This document shows, one piece after another, positions 1-9,700 of a stretch of 64,000 nucleotides of DNA. Made by a program: the position numbers and the translations under genes. The stretch lies in NCBI RefSeq assembly GCF_026659735.1, contig NZ_JANSKK010000002.1, positions 186,001 to 250,000 of the forward strand. The letters run 5' to 3'. Each line of letters starts with the position of its first letter. The stretch's first letter is position 1. The notes below the pieces were generated by a model, which did no database searches, was not told where the DNA came from, and was given only the letters and a program-made list of their open reading frames with translations. This DNA comes from Staphylococcus pettenkoferi. Lineage in GTDB: Bacteria > Bacillota > Bacilli > Staphylococcales > Staphylococcaceae.

Positions 1-214
1 ATAATTAAAAGACAATCCATTGAGTGAAATGATAATTAAGCACGCGCTTTTTCAAAGTTTTGTTGTATAATATTAAATGTCGAACAAGTAAAGTTAAATA
101 AATCACCTCTTGTTTCACAATCCATATCTTTTTATTACAAACCTATGAAACAAACATGGAGCAATATCCCTCACTAGAACCTTGCTTCTATGATATTGAA
201 AAGGAGTTACTCAA

Positions 215-1231
215 TTGAAAACAGTTGGAATGTTACGTTCAATCAAACAACCTGGAATATTAGCACGTACTCTAGCCTATATGTGTCACTTTAACGACAT
301 AGTCTTCTTCTATTTCACCCCAGAGGATGTAGATACTGAGCATCAACAAATTAATGGTCTCTTTCTAGAAAATGGTCAATGGCGACGCGGTATCATCGGG
401 TACCCAGATGTCGTGGACAACGAACCCATGAAAGCAGTAAATAAAAGTGTTTATGATTCACTGCAAACTGTATCCGTGATGACGACGCATCCACTTGGTG
501 GTAAGAATAAAGTCTTTCAAATGCTATCCCAAAGCAATAACTTTAAAGATGTACTTATCCCTTATCGTTTAGTTAAAAAGCCAGAGGATATTTTAGAGTT
601 TTTAACACGCTATCAGAAGATTTTACTGAAACCTGTGTTTAGCAATCAAGGAAGAAATATTTATGTCATTGAACACTGTGACGATAAGATCACTTTATCC
701 GATGATATGACTTCCAGAACGTTAAACGAAGAGGACTTATTGCCACTTATTAACGATAAATTTTTAAAACCTAACTATATCTGCCAGCCATTTTTCGAAT
801 CTAAAACGAAAGAAGGCCACCCATTCGATATTCGGCTACATGTGCGTAAAAACGAGAAAGGACAATGGCAAAAAGTTAAGATTTATCCCCGTATTGGACT
901 AGGTCATCATATCACTTCTAATATCAGCCAAGGCGGTGGCATCTCACCTATAGTACCGTTTCTCAAAGCAAACTTTGGAGATAATTGGAAAGAAATTAAA
1001 CTTCGACTTGAACAACTTTGTGTTAGCTTTCCGAAACGCTTTGAACGCTTCTATGATTATGAACTCGATGCACTAGGTATAGATTTGGGTGTGAACCCAC
1101 AGGGAGAGGTCGGCTTATTTGAAGTGAATACTTACCCAGGTCAACAATTCTTCTACGCTGAAGATTCTGAAGTCAGAGTCAGCTATTATCAATTCTTATT
1201 GGATCGTATACATAGCAATACACCTCAGTAA
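215..1231 (+). CDS. YheC/YheD-like ATP-grasp protein
   Basis: A 338-residue protein of the YheC/YheD ATP-grasp family, named for Bacillus spore-coat-associated proteins; its substrate is unknown to me. Visible ATP-grasp signs are a lysine strand ILLKP (136-140) followed by a glycine turn, FDIRLHVRK (204-212) and the metal-binding end FEVNTYPG (302-309). The start is TTG, preceded by AAGGAG at 8 nt. It is convergent with priA and shares a terminator with it. In S. aureus I know priA to be followed directly by def and fmt, so an opposite-strand gene here looks like an insertion, although the left flank is out of view. Staphylococci do not sporulate, so a coat role is unlikely. Family assignment is fairly sure; the role is open. 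Confidence 0.75.
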   Translation: MKTVGMLRSIKQPGILARTLAYMCHFNDIVFFYFTPEDVDTEHQQINGLFLENGQWRRGIIGYPDVVDNEPMKAVNKSVYDSLQTVSVMTTHPLGGKNKVFQMLSQSNNFKDVLIPYRLVKKPEDILEFLTRYQKILLKPVFSNQGRNIYVIEHCDDKITLSDDMTSRTLNEEDLLPLINDKFLKPNYICQPFFESKTKEGHPFDIRLHVRKNEKGQWQKVKIYPRIGLGHHITSNISQGGGISPIVPFLKANFGDNWKEIKLRLEQLCVSFPKRFERFYDYELDALGIDLGVNPQGEVGLFEVNTYPGQQFFYAEDSEVRVSYYQFLLDRIHSNTPQ

Positions 1232-1238
1232 ACAAGGA

Positions 1239-1290
1239 AAGACACCTACAAAGTGAGCAGCATTTCTGCCCTTTGCAGGTGTCTTATTTA
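1239..1290. terminator. Bidirectional terminator between yheCD-like gene and priA
   Basis: Long hairpin with arms AAGACACCTACAAAG and CTTTGCAGGTGTCTT flanked by A-rich and T-rich tracts, lying between two convergent genes and able to serve both. Confidence 0.8.
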
Positions 1291-1315
1291 ACTTCTAATT
1301 GTCTCGCCTCAATCG

Positions 1316-3724
1316 CTACATCATCATTTGTGGCGCAATATCAATCTTCAATGCGAGTTTCTCTTTCATATATTGCTCATGATAATAATCATCCAGATAC
1401 TGCAGCGCTTGATATAAATCCGGCTCACTCTTATATTTGATCAGAATTTGGAAACGATATTCGTTATTAATCCGCGTTAGTGCAGCAGGTGATGGACCTA
1501 GTACCAATGCCTTATCAGACAAGTGTTGTAACAGGATTTGGTGAATATGCTTAGACGCCTCTAGCACCTTTTTCATTTCTTGATGAGAAATCGTAAAGTT
1601 AATTAAGAAGAAATACGGTGGATACTTACCTATCTTACGATATTCCATCTCCTGATGGTAAAATGCCAAATAATCATTCTGCTGCACATCTTTAATCGCA
1701 TAATGCTCTGGATTATACGTTTGAATAATGACCTGTCCCTCTTTTTCATGACGCCCGGCACGGCCTGCCACTTGCGTTAACAATTGGTATGTTCGTTCAC
1801 TTGAGCGGAAATCAGGTAAATTCAACATCGTATCGGCATTGAGCACACCTACAAGGGTAATATTAGGGAAGTCTAGCCCTTTCGCAATCATTTGCGTTCC
1901 GAGAAGAATATCGCCCTTTCCTTCGCCAAAGTCGTTTAATAATTTCTCATGCGCACCTTTACGCGACGTTGTATCCACATCCATACGAATGATGTTGGCT
2001 CCTTCAAATTCACGTTGTAGTAGTTCTTCTACTCGTTGGGTCCCTGTTCCGACTTGACGAATATGCTCACTTTCACAGTTCGGACACAGGGCTGGTGGTG
2101 TTTCTTGATAACCACAATAGTGACATTTCAATTGATCTGTCGACTTATGATAGGTTAAAGAAATATCACAGTTCGGACATTGTGGCACATGACCACAATC
2201 ACGACAAAGCATAAATGAAGCGTAGCCACGTCGGTTTAAGAACAAGACAATTTGTTCTTTGTTCGCTAGACGCGTCTCAATGGCCTCTCTGAGTTGATTC
2301 GAGAACATCGAACGATTGCCTGAACTCAATTCTTCACGCATGTCGACGATATCAATATGCGGCATCGCTTGATCGTTCACGCGGTTCGGTAAGCTCAACA
2401 ACTGATATACACCTTTATCCGCACGGGCATAGGACTCTAGACACGGCGTCGCACTGCCAAGAACGAGTGGACACTGATGATATTGACTACGCCACTCTGC
2501 GATATCACGCGCATGATATCTCGGATAATCTTCTTGTTTGTATGAGGATTCATGCTCCTCATCAATAATAATCATCCCGAGCTCTTTAAATGGCGCGAAG
2601 ACACTAGAGCGTGCACCCACACTGACGCGCGCACGACCATCTCGAATCTTCTGCCATTCATCATACCGTTCACCTTTTGATAAGCCTGAGTGAAGTACTG
2701 CTACTTCATCTCCGAAACGTTTCTTAAAACGCAAGACCATTTGCGGTGTTAATGCAATCTCCGGCACAAGCATCATTGCTTGTCGATCATGATTCAAGAC
2801 ACGTTCAATCGTCTGCAAATAAACTTCTGTCTTACCCGAACCCGTGACACCATGAAGTAAGAACGTGCGTTGTTGTCGCTCTTCAATACTTTCACAAATC
2901 GCATCGTAAGCGCGTTGTTGATCTTGAGTGAGTGTCTGATTCTTCTCCTGTTCAAAGACACGCGTTGCAAATGGGTCCCGTTCAATTACCGCATCATACT
3001 TTTCAATCATACCTTTACGTGTCAAAGTATTGATGGATGAAATTGAGAAATCCATCTCTTGTAACTCTTTTAAAGAGACGTCACGGTGACGTTCATCACT
3101 CAAATACGCATATAAATCATACTGTTTCTCTTTCGACTCTAATTCTGCTAACACGCTATCTATCGCTGAGTCGTCAGCAATACGTACTGCACGTTGCGTC
3201 TTCTTACCCACGCTTTGGGATAAAAGTGTTTGTTCTTCTACTACGCCTTCTCGTAAAAGGTCTGAGAGTGCTTTCAAATCGCCATTCTTTTGGGCAGCTT
3301 TATATTCGTAGTTACCCGCGCTGTCAAAATGCTTAACAAGCGAATCAGGTATGGCGTTAAGTTCTTTCAGATGGAAGACTTTCGTATACTTCGCTTTCAA
3401 CGCTGCCGGTAGCATCACTTCAAGCATTGAGATACGTTTCGTTACAAAGTATTTACCATACCACTCGCTTAATTGAATCAATTCTGGTGTTAACTCTGGT
3501 CGAATATCTTGAATTTCCTTGAGTTCCTTTAATTTAGAGAGGTCTAAATTCTCATCTGGATGGTCAGTTAATGCCATCACATAGCCTTGTATCGTTCTCG
3601 GCCCAAATGGCACAATGACACGCATACCTACTTGAATGACAGACTCTAATCGTTCTGGAACGAGATAATCAAAGTTATAATCGACGCTTTTAGATTGAAC
3701 ATCTACTATGACTTTGGCAATCAT
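1316..3724 (-). CDS. priA: Primosomal replication restart helicase PriA
   Basis: PriA is the 3'-5' DNA helicase that loads the replisome at stalled or repaired forks. The 802-residue protein has the N-terminal DNA-binding region (about 1-105), a Walker A loop GSGKT (295-299), the DEEH box (388-391) and a zinc-binding cysteine cluster (about 507-550, four CxxC pairs) inside the helicase core. Length and N-terminus MIAKVIVDV match staphylococcal PriA. Its ATG overlaps the coaBC stop region, so the two are translationally linked. All expected catalytic motifs are present. Confidence 0.97.
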   Translation of the reverse strand: MIAKVIVDVQSKSVDYNFDYLVPERLESVIQVGMRVIVPFGPRTIQGYVMALTDHPDENLDLSKLKELKEIQDIRPELTPELIQLSEWYGKYFVTKRISMLEVMLPAALKAKYTKVFHLKELNAIPDSLVKHFDSAGNYEYKAAQKNGDLKALSDLLREGVVEEQTLLSQSVGKKTQRAVRIADDSAIDSVLAELESKEKQYDLYAYLSDERHRDVSLKELQEMDFSISSINTLTRKGMIEKYDAVIERDPFATRVFEQEKNQTLTQDQQRAYDAICESIEERQQRTFLLHGVTGSGKTEVYLQTIERVLNHDRQAMMLVPEIALTPQMVLRFKKRFGDEVAVLHSGLSKGERYDEWQKIRDGRARVSVGARSSVFAPFKELGMIIIDEEHESSYKQEDYPRYHARDIAEWRSQYHQCPLVLGSATPCLESYARADKGVYQLLSLPNRVNDQAMPHIDIVDMREELSSGNRSMFSNQLREAIETRLANKEQIVLFLNRRGYASFMLCRDCGHVPQCPNCDISLTYHKSTDQLKCHYCGYQETPPALCPNCESEHIRQVGTGTQRVEELLQREFEGANIIRMDVDTTSRKGAHEKLLNDFGEGKGDILLGTQMIAKGLDFPNITLVGVLNADTMLNLPDFRSSERTYQLLTQVAGRAGRHEKEGQVIIQTYNPEHYAIKDVQQNDYLAFYHQEMEYRKIGKYPPYFFLINFTISHQEMKKVLEASKHIHQILLQHLSDKALVLGPSPAALTRINNEYRFQILIKYKSEPDLYQALQYLDDYYHEQYMKEKLALKIDIAPQMMM

Positions 3725-4948
3725 TTATTTCCACCTAGTTTCTAATTCGTCTACAATGAGCTGCGCTAACTCCACCTTAGGCTTTTTACCTAAAGCGACT
3801 GAAGATTGATCTTTAAAGTACATTGTATAGTCATTGTTATCTGAACTGAACCCGATTGAACGGTCGCCCACGTTGTTCGCAATGATAACATCTGCATTCT
3901 TACGTTCTAATTTGTCTTGCGCATAGCGCTCAATATCACGCGTTTCGGCCGCAAATCCTACTAAATATTGGTGAGATTTATGTTTGCCTAAGTATTGTAA
4001 AATGTCAGGCGTACGTTTAAATGTCACGCTGAGTTCGCCTTCTTGTTTCTTCAATTTGTGCGGCAACATTTCTGTCGGTGTGTAATCTGAAACTGCCGCT
4101 GCTTTGAAGACGATATCCACGTTATCGTAACGTTTCTTTACCGCTTCAAACATGTCTTCCGCGCTTTCAACACGAACGACTTCGACACCTTCTGGGTCTG
4201 ACAACGAAGTAGGACCAGAAACTAAAGTCACCTGTGCGCCTTTATCTCTTAACGTTTCAGCGAGTGCGTAACCAATCTTACCTGAAGAACGGTTAGACAA
4301 ATAACGCACCGGATCAAGCTCTTCGATTGTAGGTCCAGCAGTCACAAGCGCATGTTGGCCTACAAAGGTGCTTGGAGTCTTCGATGTTGTTTCAGATACC
4401 GCTTCTTGAGAAGATGAATTGAAATATTCATTCAACCGTGCCACAATTTGTAGCGGTTCTTCCATACGACCTTTAGCGACATAACCACAAGCAAGATAAC
4501 CATCGCCTGGTTCGATAAACGTGTAGCCATCCCCTTTAAGGATGGAAATGTTATGTTGCGTTCTCGCGTTTTGGTACATATGCACATTCATCGCCGGAGC
4601 TACAAACTTAGGCGTTTCAGTAGCGAGCAACGTGGAAGTGATCATATCGTCTGCAATCCCCACACTCAACTTCGCAATGATATTTGCTGTAGCAGGCGCA
4701 ATGACAATGGCATCCGCCCAATCACCTAAAGCGACATGCTGAATCTGTTCAGGATTCTCTTCTTTAAAGGTATTCGTATACACGACATTACGACTGATTG
4801 CTTGAAATGCGAGAGGTTGTACAAATTCTTGCGCATTATCCGTAAGCATCACCCGCACATTGTAATTAGCTTGAGTCAACTTACTCGTTAAATCGATTGC
4901 TTTATATGCTGCAATACCTCCTGTCACAGCCAACAATATATTCTTCAT
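3725..4948 (-). CDS. coaBC: Bifunctional CoaBC (phosphopantothenoylcysteine synthetase/decarboxylase)
   Basis: Makes 4'-phosphopantetheine for coenzyme A: the CoaB half joins 4'-phosphopantothenate to cysteine and the CoaC half decarboxylates the product with FMN. The N-terminal flavoprotein half shows the PAMN motif (about 118-121) and the catalytic-cysteine clamp around Cys154 (ACGYVAKGRM). The CoaB half starts near residue 197 with LVTAGPTIEELDPVRYLSNR and the RSSGKIG nucleotide loop. A GTG lies one codon upstream, but the ATG at 4948 has the better spacing from GGAGG (9 nt) and matches the S. aureus start. It sits directly upstream of priA. Confidence 0.95.
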   Translation of the reverse strand: MKNILLAVTGGIAAYKAIDLTSKLTQANYNVRVMLTDNAQEFVQPLAFQAISRNVVYTNTFKEENPEQIQHVALGDWADAIVIAPATANIIAKLSVGIADDMITSTLLATETPKFVAPAMNVHMYQNARTQHNISILKGDGYTFIEPGDGYLACGYVAKGRMEEPLQIVARLNEYFNSSSQEAVSETTSKTPSTFVGQHALVTAGPTIEELDPVRYLSNRSSGKIGYALAETLRDKGAQVTLVSGPTSLSDPEGVEVVRVESAEDMFEAVKKRYDNVDIVFKAAAVSDYTPTEMLPHKLKKQEGELSVTFKRTPDILQYLGKHKSHQYLVGFAAETRDIERYAQDKLERKNADVIIANNVGDRSIGFSSDNNDYTMYFKDQSSVALGKKPKVELAQLIVDELETRWK

Positions 4949-5435
4949 CACTATTGTCCTCCATCGAATTATTCCATCGTAACGTTTCTTCGTACGACAT
5001 TTAAACGTCCGCTTTGAGCATGTAATTCAGCTCATCATATGCCAATATTGGAGCTTTATGAGTCGACGTTTATCTGCGTCATTTTAACTCTCATTATACA
5101 CCATTTTGTAGGTAAAATAAAAAGCACGGAAGTATAGCTTGTCCTTTCCACTTGGACACGAACTACACTACCGTACTGCTCATTGCATGACAGACTGTGG
5201 TTATCATCTCACTCGTCGTAACACTTTCATGCAAAGGGTAAAATGGCTTGCTTCAGCCCTCTTTTTTTCTGTTAAAAACACGATCAATCTGCAACATTGA
5301 CTTGAGCACAAATGAAAGGCTCTCGATCTATTCTGCCCAATGTTGAAGATTTCGCATACGCTATGAAATGACACCATTTAATGACGTCATGGTACATCTC
5401 TCAAATATTTATACTCAGAAGTATGCGCTTACGCT
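4949..5435 (-). other. 484-bp structured gap between rpoZ and coaBC
   Basis: No reading frame here looks real. On the minus strand the order is rpoZ end, then a wide inverted repeat (about 5286-5352; arms TGCAACATTG and CAATGTTGA), a small ATGAC/GTCAT hairpin near 5368-5392, a strong terminator (5115-5180), then a -10-like TATAAT (revcomp of about 5092-5101) ahead of coaBC. The terminator separates gmk-rpoZ from coaBC-priA unless it is an attenuator. No riboswitch family that I know is recognisable. Confidence 0.5.
5115..5180 (-). terminator. Terminator downstream of gmk-rpoZ
   Basis: Read on the minus strand, a long imperfect hairpin (outer arms AGCAGTACGG and CCGTGCT, inner arms GTCC and GGAC) followed by TTTTTATTTT. 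It lies about 165 nt ahead of the coaBC start. Confidence 0.75.
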
Positions 5436-5647
5436 TTATTCGTCACGATCAATTGTACCGTTAGGGTAAACGTTACCATCTGCAATTTCTTCAAGCGCTT
5501 TACCTACTGTTTTAACAGATTTATAGTTATCTAACAAAGTACTTTCAGGTTTGTCTTCTAACTCTCTTGCACGTTTCGCAGCTGTTGTTGCGATTAAGTA
5601 TTTAGAACGAACTTGGTTAGTTAAATCATTTAATGCAGGGTATAACA

Positions 5648-5648
<1 letters not shown>
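5436..5648 (-). CDS. rpoZ: RNA polymerase omega subunit
   Basis: Omega assists folding and assembly of the beta' subunit of RNA polymerase. The 70-residue product is full length for staphylococci, starts MLYPALNDLTNQVRSKY and has the conserved region around LIATTAAKRARELE (about 18-31). Its ATG overlaps the gmk stop codon (TAATG), the usual gmk-rpoZ coupling. Confidence 0.95.
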
Positions 5649-6274
<626 letters not shown>

Positions 6275-6383
6275 TTACGACCTTTCTAGCTATTCTTCTA
6301 TTATTACAATATGATACCATACTCCCTATTTAATTGTATAGCGTCCGTAGACAAATCTTCTCCTATACCCACCTCACATCTCA

Positions 6384-6392
6384 TGTTACAAT
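6384..6392 (+). promoter_or_regulatory. Extended -10 promoter of rqcH
   Basis: TGTTACAAT, an extended -10 element, 36 nt before the rqcH start in the divergent gmk/rqcH gap. No good -35 is seen, as is common with extended -10 promoters. Confidence 0.45.
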
Positions 6393-6427
6393 GAGTTCAC
6401 TGAAATTATAGAAAGTGGATGATACAC

Positions 6428-8131
6428 ATGGCATATGATGGTTTATTTACCAAGAAAATGGTAGCAGACTTACAATTTCTAATCGGTGGTCGCATTCATA
6501 AGATCAATCAACCTGAGAACGACACGATCATCATGGTGATTCGCCAACAACGTAAGAATCATCAACTCTTATTGTCAATCCACCCTAGCTTCTCTCGCAT
6601 GCATATCACTGAGAAGAAATACGACAATCCCTTTGACCCGCCTATGTTTGCGCGCGTCTTTCGTAAGCACTTAGAAGGTGGATTTGTGCAAGCCATTCGT
6701 CAAATCGGTAATGACCGCCGTGTTGAAATAGACATTGAAAGTAAAGATGAAATAGGCGATACGATTTACCGCACCGTCATACTAGAAATCATGGGTAAAC
6801 ACAGTAACCTTATTCTTGTCGATGATGACCGTAAGATTATCGAAGGTTTTAAACATCTTACGCCAAATACCAATCAGTATCGTACTGTCATGCCTGGCTT
6901 TAAGTATGAAACGCCGCCGACGCAGGATAAGTTGAACCCTTACGAGATTTCCGCTGATCAAGTGAATCAATATATTGATTTTAACAGTGGTAAAATTGCC
7001 CGACAGTTACTTCATACTTTCGAAGGATTTAGTCCGCTTATCACGAATGAAATCGTCAATCGTCAGCAATTTATGACAACGGAAACGTTACCTGAAGCTT
7101 TTGCTGAAGTACTCGCTGAAACAGAAGGGCCAGAAACTCCCATTTTCCATAAAAATCATGAAACGGGAAAAGAAGATTTCTACTTTATGAAACTGCAACA
7201 GTTTGACGACGATGCGGTCATCTATGATTCCTTGCATCAACTACTTGATCGCTATTATGAGGCACGAGGTGAGAGAGAACGTGTGAAGCAACGCGCGAAT
7301 GACCTCGTACGTTTCGTGCAACAACAAGTGCAGAAGAATCAACATAAGTTAGGTAAACTCATACAAGAATCTGAAAGTGCGAAAGATAAAGATCGCGAAC
7401 AACTCTACGGGGAACTAATTACGGCAAATATTTATCGCATCCATCAAGGTGACGACCATGTGACGGCGTTAAACTACTATACGAATGAAGAGGTGGATAT
7501 TCCGCTTAATCCAACGAAATCGCCGTCTGAGAACGCGCAGTATTACTACAAACAATACAATCGTTTGAAACGTCGAGAATATGAAGTCGAGCGCCAAATC
7601 AAGTTAACGAAAGACAACATTCAATACTTCGAGAATATCGAGCAACAGCTCGCACATATTACGGTTGATGATATTGATGAAATTCGCGACGAGTTAGCCG
7701 AACAAGGTTACATGAAAGCGCGTAAACAAAGTAAGAAGAAGAAAAAACCTCAAATTCAGTTGCAACACTACCGTTCTACAGATGGAGATACGATGCTGGT
7801 CGGTAAAAATAACAAACAGAACGATTATTTAACGAACAAGAAAGCTGCAAAACATCATTGGTGGTTCCACACTAAGGATATTCCAGGTTCGCACGTTGTG
7901 ATACTGAATGACGATCCGAGTGAGGAAACGTTGAAAGAAGCTGCAATGTTGGCAGGTTACTTCTCTAAAGCCGGTAATTCTGCTCAAATTCCTGTAGATT
8001 ATACACAAATTAAAAATGTGCATAAACCTTCAGGAGCGAAGCCAGGATTTGTAACTTACGACAATCAGAAAACATTGTTTGCGACGCCAGACTATGATCA
8101 TATTAAAGCAATGAAAATCGATGAAAAATAA
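6428..8131 (+). CDS. rqcH: RqcH/NFACT family ribosome quality control protein (formerly FbpA)
   Basis: Homologue of the NFACT protein that in B. subtilis binds stalled 50S subunits and recruits Ala-tRNA to add alanine tails to blocked nascent chains; older annotation calls it fibronectin-binding FbpA. The 567-residue protein has the NFACT-N domain with a conserved NDRR motif near 97-100, a central coiled coil (about 270-440), a lysine-rich KQSKKKKKPQ stretch and the NFACT-R domain starting HHWWFHTKDIPGSH (about 476). An in-frame ATG lies three codons upstream at 6419, but AGAAAGTGGATGAT, a near-complete anti-16S match, overlaps it and is spaced correctly for the ATG at 6428. Confidence 0.92.
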   Translation: MAYDGLFTKKMVADLQFLIGGRIHKINQPENDTIIMVIRQQRKNHQLLLSIHPSFSRMHITEKKYDNPFDPPMFARVFRKHLEGGFVQAIRQIGNDRRVEIDIESKDEIGDTIYRTVILEIMGKHSNLILVDDDRKIIEGFKHLTPNTNQYRTVMPGFKYETPPTQDKLNPYEISADQVNQYIDFNSGKIARQLLHTFEGFSPLITNEIVNRQQFMTTETLPEAFAEVLAETEGPETPIFHKNHETGKEDFYFMKLQQFDDDAVIYDSLHQLLDRYYEARGERERVKQRANDLVRFVQQQVQKNQHKLGKLIQESESAKDKDREQLYGELITANIYRIHQGDDHVTALNYYTNEEVDIPLNPTKSPSENAQYYYKQYNRLKRREYEVERQIKLTKDNIQYFENIEQQLAHITVDDIDEIRDELAEQGYMKARKQSKKKKKPQIQLQHYRSTDGDTMLVGKNNKQNDYLTNKKAAKHHWWFHTKDIPGSHVVILNDDPSEETLKEAAMLAGYFSKAGNSAQIPVDYTQIKNVHKPSGAKPGFVTYDNQKTLFATPDYDHIKAMKIDEK

Positions 8132-8231
8132 TCATCATCCCGAGCACATCTTCTACTAAACGCAGCTTTCACACGCAGGATTAAATGTTAACAGTTAATG
8201 CAAATAGCAATATCCTTTTATAAACGTAAAT

Positions 8232-8287
8232 AACCCAGCCGAACAAAGTAAGAGCGTCGCCTCCTACTTTATCGGTTGGGTATTTTA
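8232..8287. terminator. Bidirectional terminator between rqcH and VOC gene
   Basis: Hairpin with arms around AACCCAGCCGA and TCGGTTGGGTATT, plus inner pairing AAAGTA/TACTTT, between two convergent genes. Confidence 0.75.
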
Positions 8288-8324
8288 ATATTACTGCAAA
8301 TGTTTTAAGCGTATCGTTCAATAG

Positions 8325-8732
8325 CTATTGTTTCTCTGGTAAAGCTAACTGCCAATTCACACCGAAACGATCTTGTACCCATGCAAACTCTCTAAACGGT
8401 GGCATTTCGGTCTTCGGCATTAAGATGGCACCTTGATTCTTCAATTTACTAAATAAGCGTTCCATTTCCATCGCAGTATCAACAGTGACATATAGTGACA
8501 TCGCTGGATTCATTTCGATATCCATGCCATTCACATTGTCAATCGCCATCAATACTTGGTCTTTCAATCGAAAGATCGCATGTTGTAAATAATCCGTCGG
8601 CGCGTCATCTTCTTCACTATAGCGACGCATTGCGAGAATTTCTGCATCATCGAAAGCTTCTACGTATGTACGTATCGCTTCTTCAGCTTGACCATTAAAC
8701 ATCATAAACGTGGTCACTTTAGGTATACTCAT
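8325..8732 (-). CDS. VOC-fold (PhnB-like / glyoxalase family) protein
   Basis: A 135-residue protein of the PhnB-like branch of the vicinal oxygen chelate superfamily; function not established. It shows the paired beta-alpha-beta units: TTFMMFNGQAEEAIRTYVEAF at the start, SLYVTVDTAMEMERLFSKL in the middle and WVQDRFGVNWQLAL at the end. The metal ligands of true glyoxalases are not clear, so no reaction can be named. Start taken at ATG 8732, 7 nt after GGAGG; the GTG one codon upstream is too close. It appears monocistronic. Confidence 0.8.
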   Translation of the reverse strand: MSIPKVTTFMMFNGQAEEAIRTYVEAFDDAEILAMRRYSEEDDAPTDYLQHAIFRLKDQVLMAIDNVNGMDIEMNPAMSLYVTVDTAMEMERLFSKLKNQGAILMPKTEMPPFREFAWVQDRFGVNWQLALPEKQ

Positions 8733-8894
8733 CACTTATCCTCCTCTTTTCAACCGTTCCATTACGCTCGGTTAAATCATCTTTACTCATTGTAACATAT
8801 CACGCACTTGGGACATTAATGACGCATAGACGAGTGTCATACCTCAGTATTTTCGACACACTACTCTAGCTTCGACATTTCCTAAGTCACATTA

Positions 8895-8906
8895 TTTTGT
8901 TAAAAT
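8895..8906 (+). promoter_or_regulatory. Extended -10 promoter of the 27-residue peptide
   Basis: TTTTGTTAAAAT carries TG one base ahead of TAAAAT, about 27 nt before the short ORF that begins with GGAGGT and ATG. Confidence 0.4.
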
Positions 8907-8932
8907 AGATTAAAAATACGTGGAGGTAAACT

Positions 8933-9016
8933 ATGACATTTGTGCTTATTCCATTACTCGTCTTCTTCGCAGTATTACTCGTAGGTTGGCTATTGATTAA
9001 AATGTTTATCCGTTAA
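8933..9016 (+). CDS. 27-residue single-span membrane peptide, unknown function
   Basis: A 27-codon frame with a strong ribosome binding site (GTGGAGGTAAACT, 5-6 nt before ATG), an extended -10 promoter upstream and a terminator after it. The product is one hydrophobic span of about 20 residues (LIPLLVFFAVLLVGWLLI) ending in a short basic tail KMFIR, so N-out/C-in membrane insertion is likely. It is convergent with pyrE. I do not recognise the family; small membrane peptides of this size can be complex subunits or type I toxins, but nothing here shows which. Confidence 0.65.
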   Translation: MTFVLIPLLVFFAVLLVGWLLIKMFIR

Positions 9017-9034
9017 TATAACTGAAATATAAAT

Positions 9035-9080
9035 AATCCTGTGTTGCGTCGCATCAAGCACGTCAACACAGGATTGTTTT
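9035..9080. terminator. Bidirectional terminator, small peptide gene / pyr operon end
   Basis: Hairpin with 12-bp arms AATCCTGTGTTG and CAACACAGGATT followed by GTTTTTAC. It lies after pyrE, the last gene of the pyr operon, and after the plus-strand peptide gene. Confidence 0.85.
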
Positions 9081-9090
9081 TACTATCTAC

Positions 9091-9699
9091 TTATAAATTA
9101 TCGCGCCACTCCACTAGTGCGTCGATATCTTCTTTCGTAATCACGCCTCGTTCTTCTGCAACTTCAATCAATTCATTATAATCGCTTAAAGTATAGAAAG
9201 GAACGTTAGCCGCTTCAAAGGTTTCTGTCGCGTTCTTTAAGCCATACGTAAAGATAGCTACTACACCAAGCACCTCAGCGCCACTTTCTTTTAATGCATC
9301 TACAGCAGTAATTGAAGAACCACCTGTAGAAATGAGGTCTTCAACAACTACGACTTTCTTGCCTTGACTGTGCGCACCTTCGATTTGATTCTGTTTCCCA
9401 TGACTTTTACTTTTAGAACGAACATAGTTCATCGGTAAATCTAACGTTTCTGATAAGTAAGCTGCGTGCGGAATGCCGGCAGTTGCTGTACCAGAAACAA
9501 TTTCAACATCACCGAAATGTTCGCGAATGAGTTCTGCTAGACCATCACGGATTTGGCGACGTACTTTAGGATAACCAAGCGTCACACGGTTATCGCAATA
9601 GATAGGTGATTTGATACCTGAACTCCAAGTGAAACGATCATTCGGTGAGAGTGAGACCGCTTCAATATCTAATAAAGATTCTGCAATCGATCTTGCCAT
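9091..9699 (-). CDS. pyrE: Orotate phosphoribosyltransferase
   Basis: Transfers the phosphoribosyl group of PRPP to orotate, giving OMP. The 202-residue protein has the PRPP loop [14 protein letters not shown] (116-129) and the catalytic loop around [14 protein letters not shown] (96-109). It follows pyrF with one base between stop and start and ends the operon, as in other staphylococci. Confidence 0.96.
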   Translation of the reverse strand: MARSIAESLLDIEAVSLSPNDRFTWSSGIKSPIYCDNRVTLGYPKVRRQIRDGLAELIREHFGDVEIVSGTATAGIPHAAYLSETLDLPMNYVRSKSKSHGKQNQIEGAHSQGKKVVVVEDLISTGGSSITAVDALKESGAEVLGVVAIFTYGLKNATETFEAANVPFYTLSDYNELIEVAEERGVITKEDIDALVEWRDNL

Positions 9700-9700
9700 G

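Noticed and set aside
5190..5265. Plus-strand terminator-like GGCT/AGCC followed by a T-run near 5240-5270
   Set aside because: The stem is only four base pairs and no plus-strand gene or promoter precedes it.
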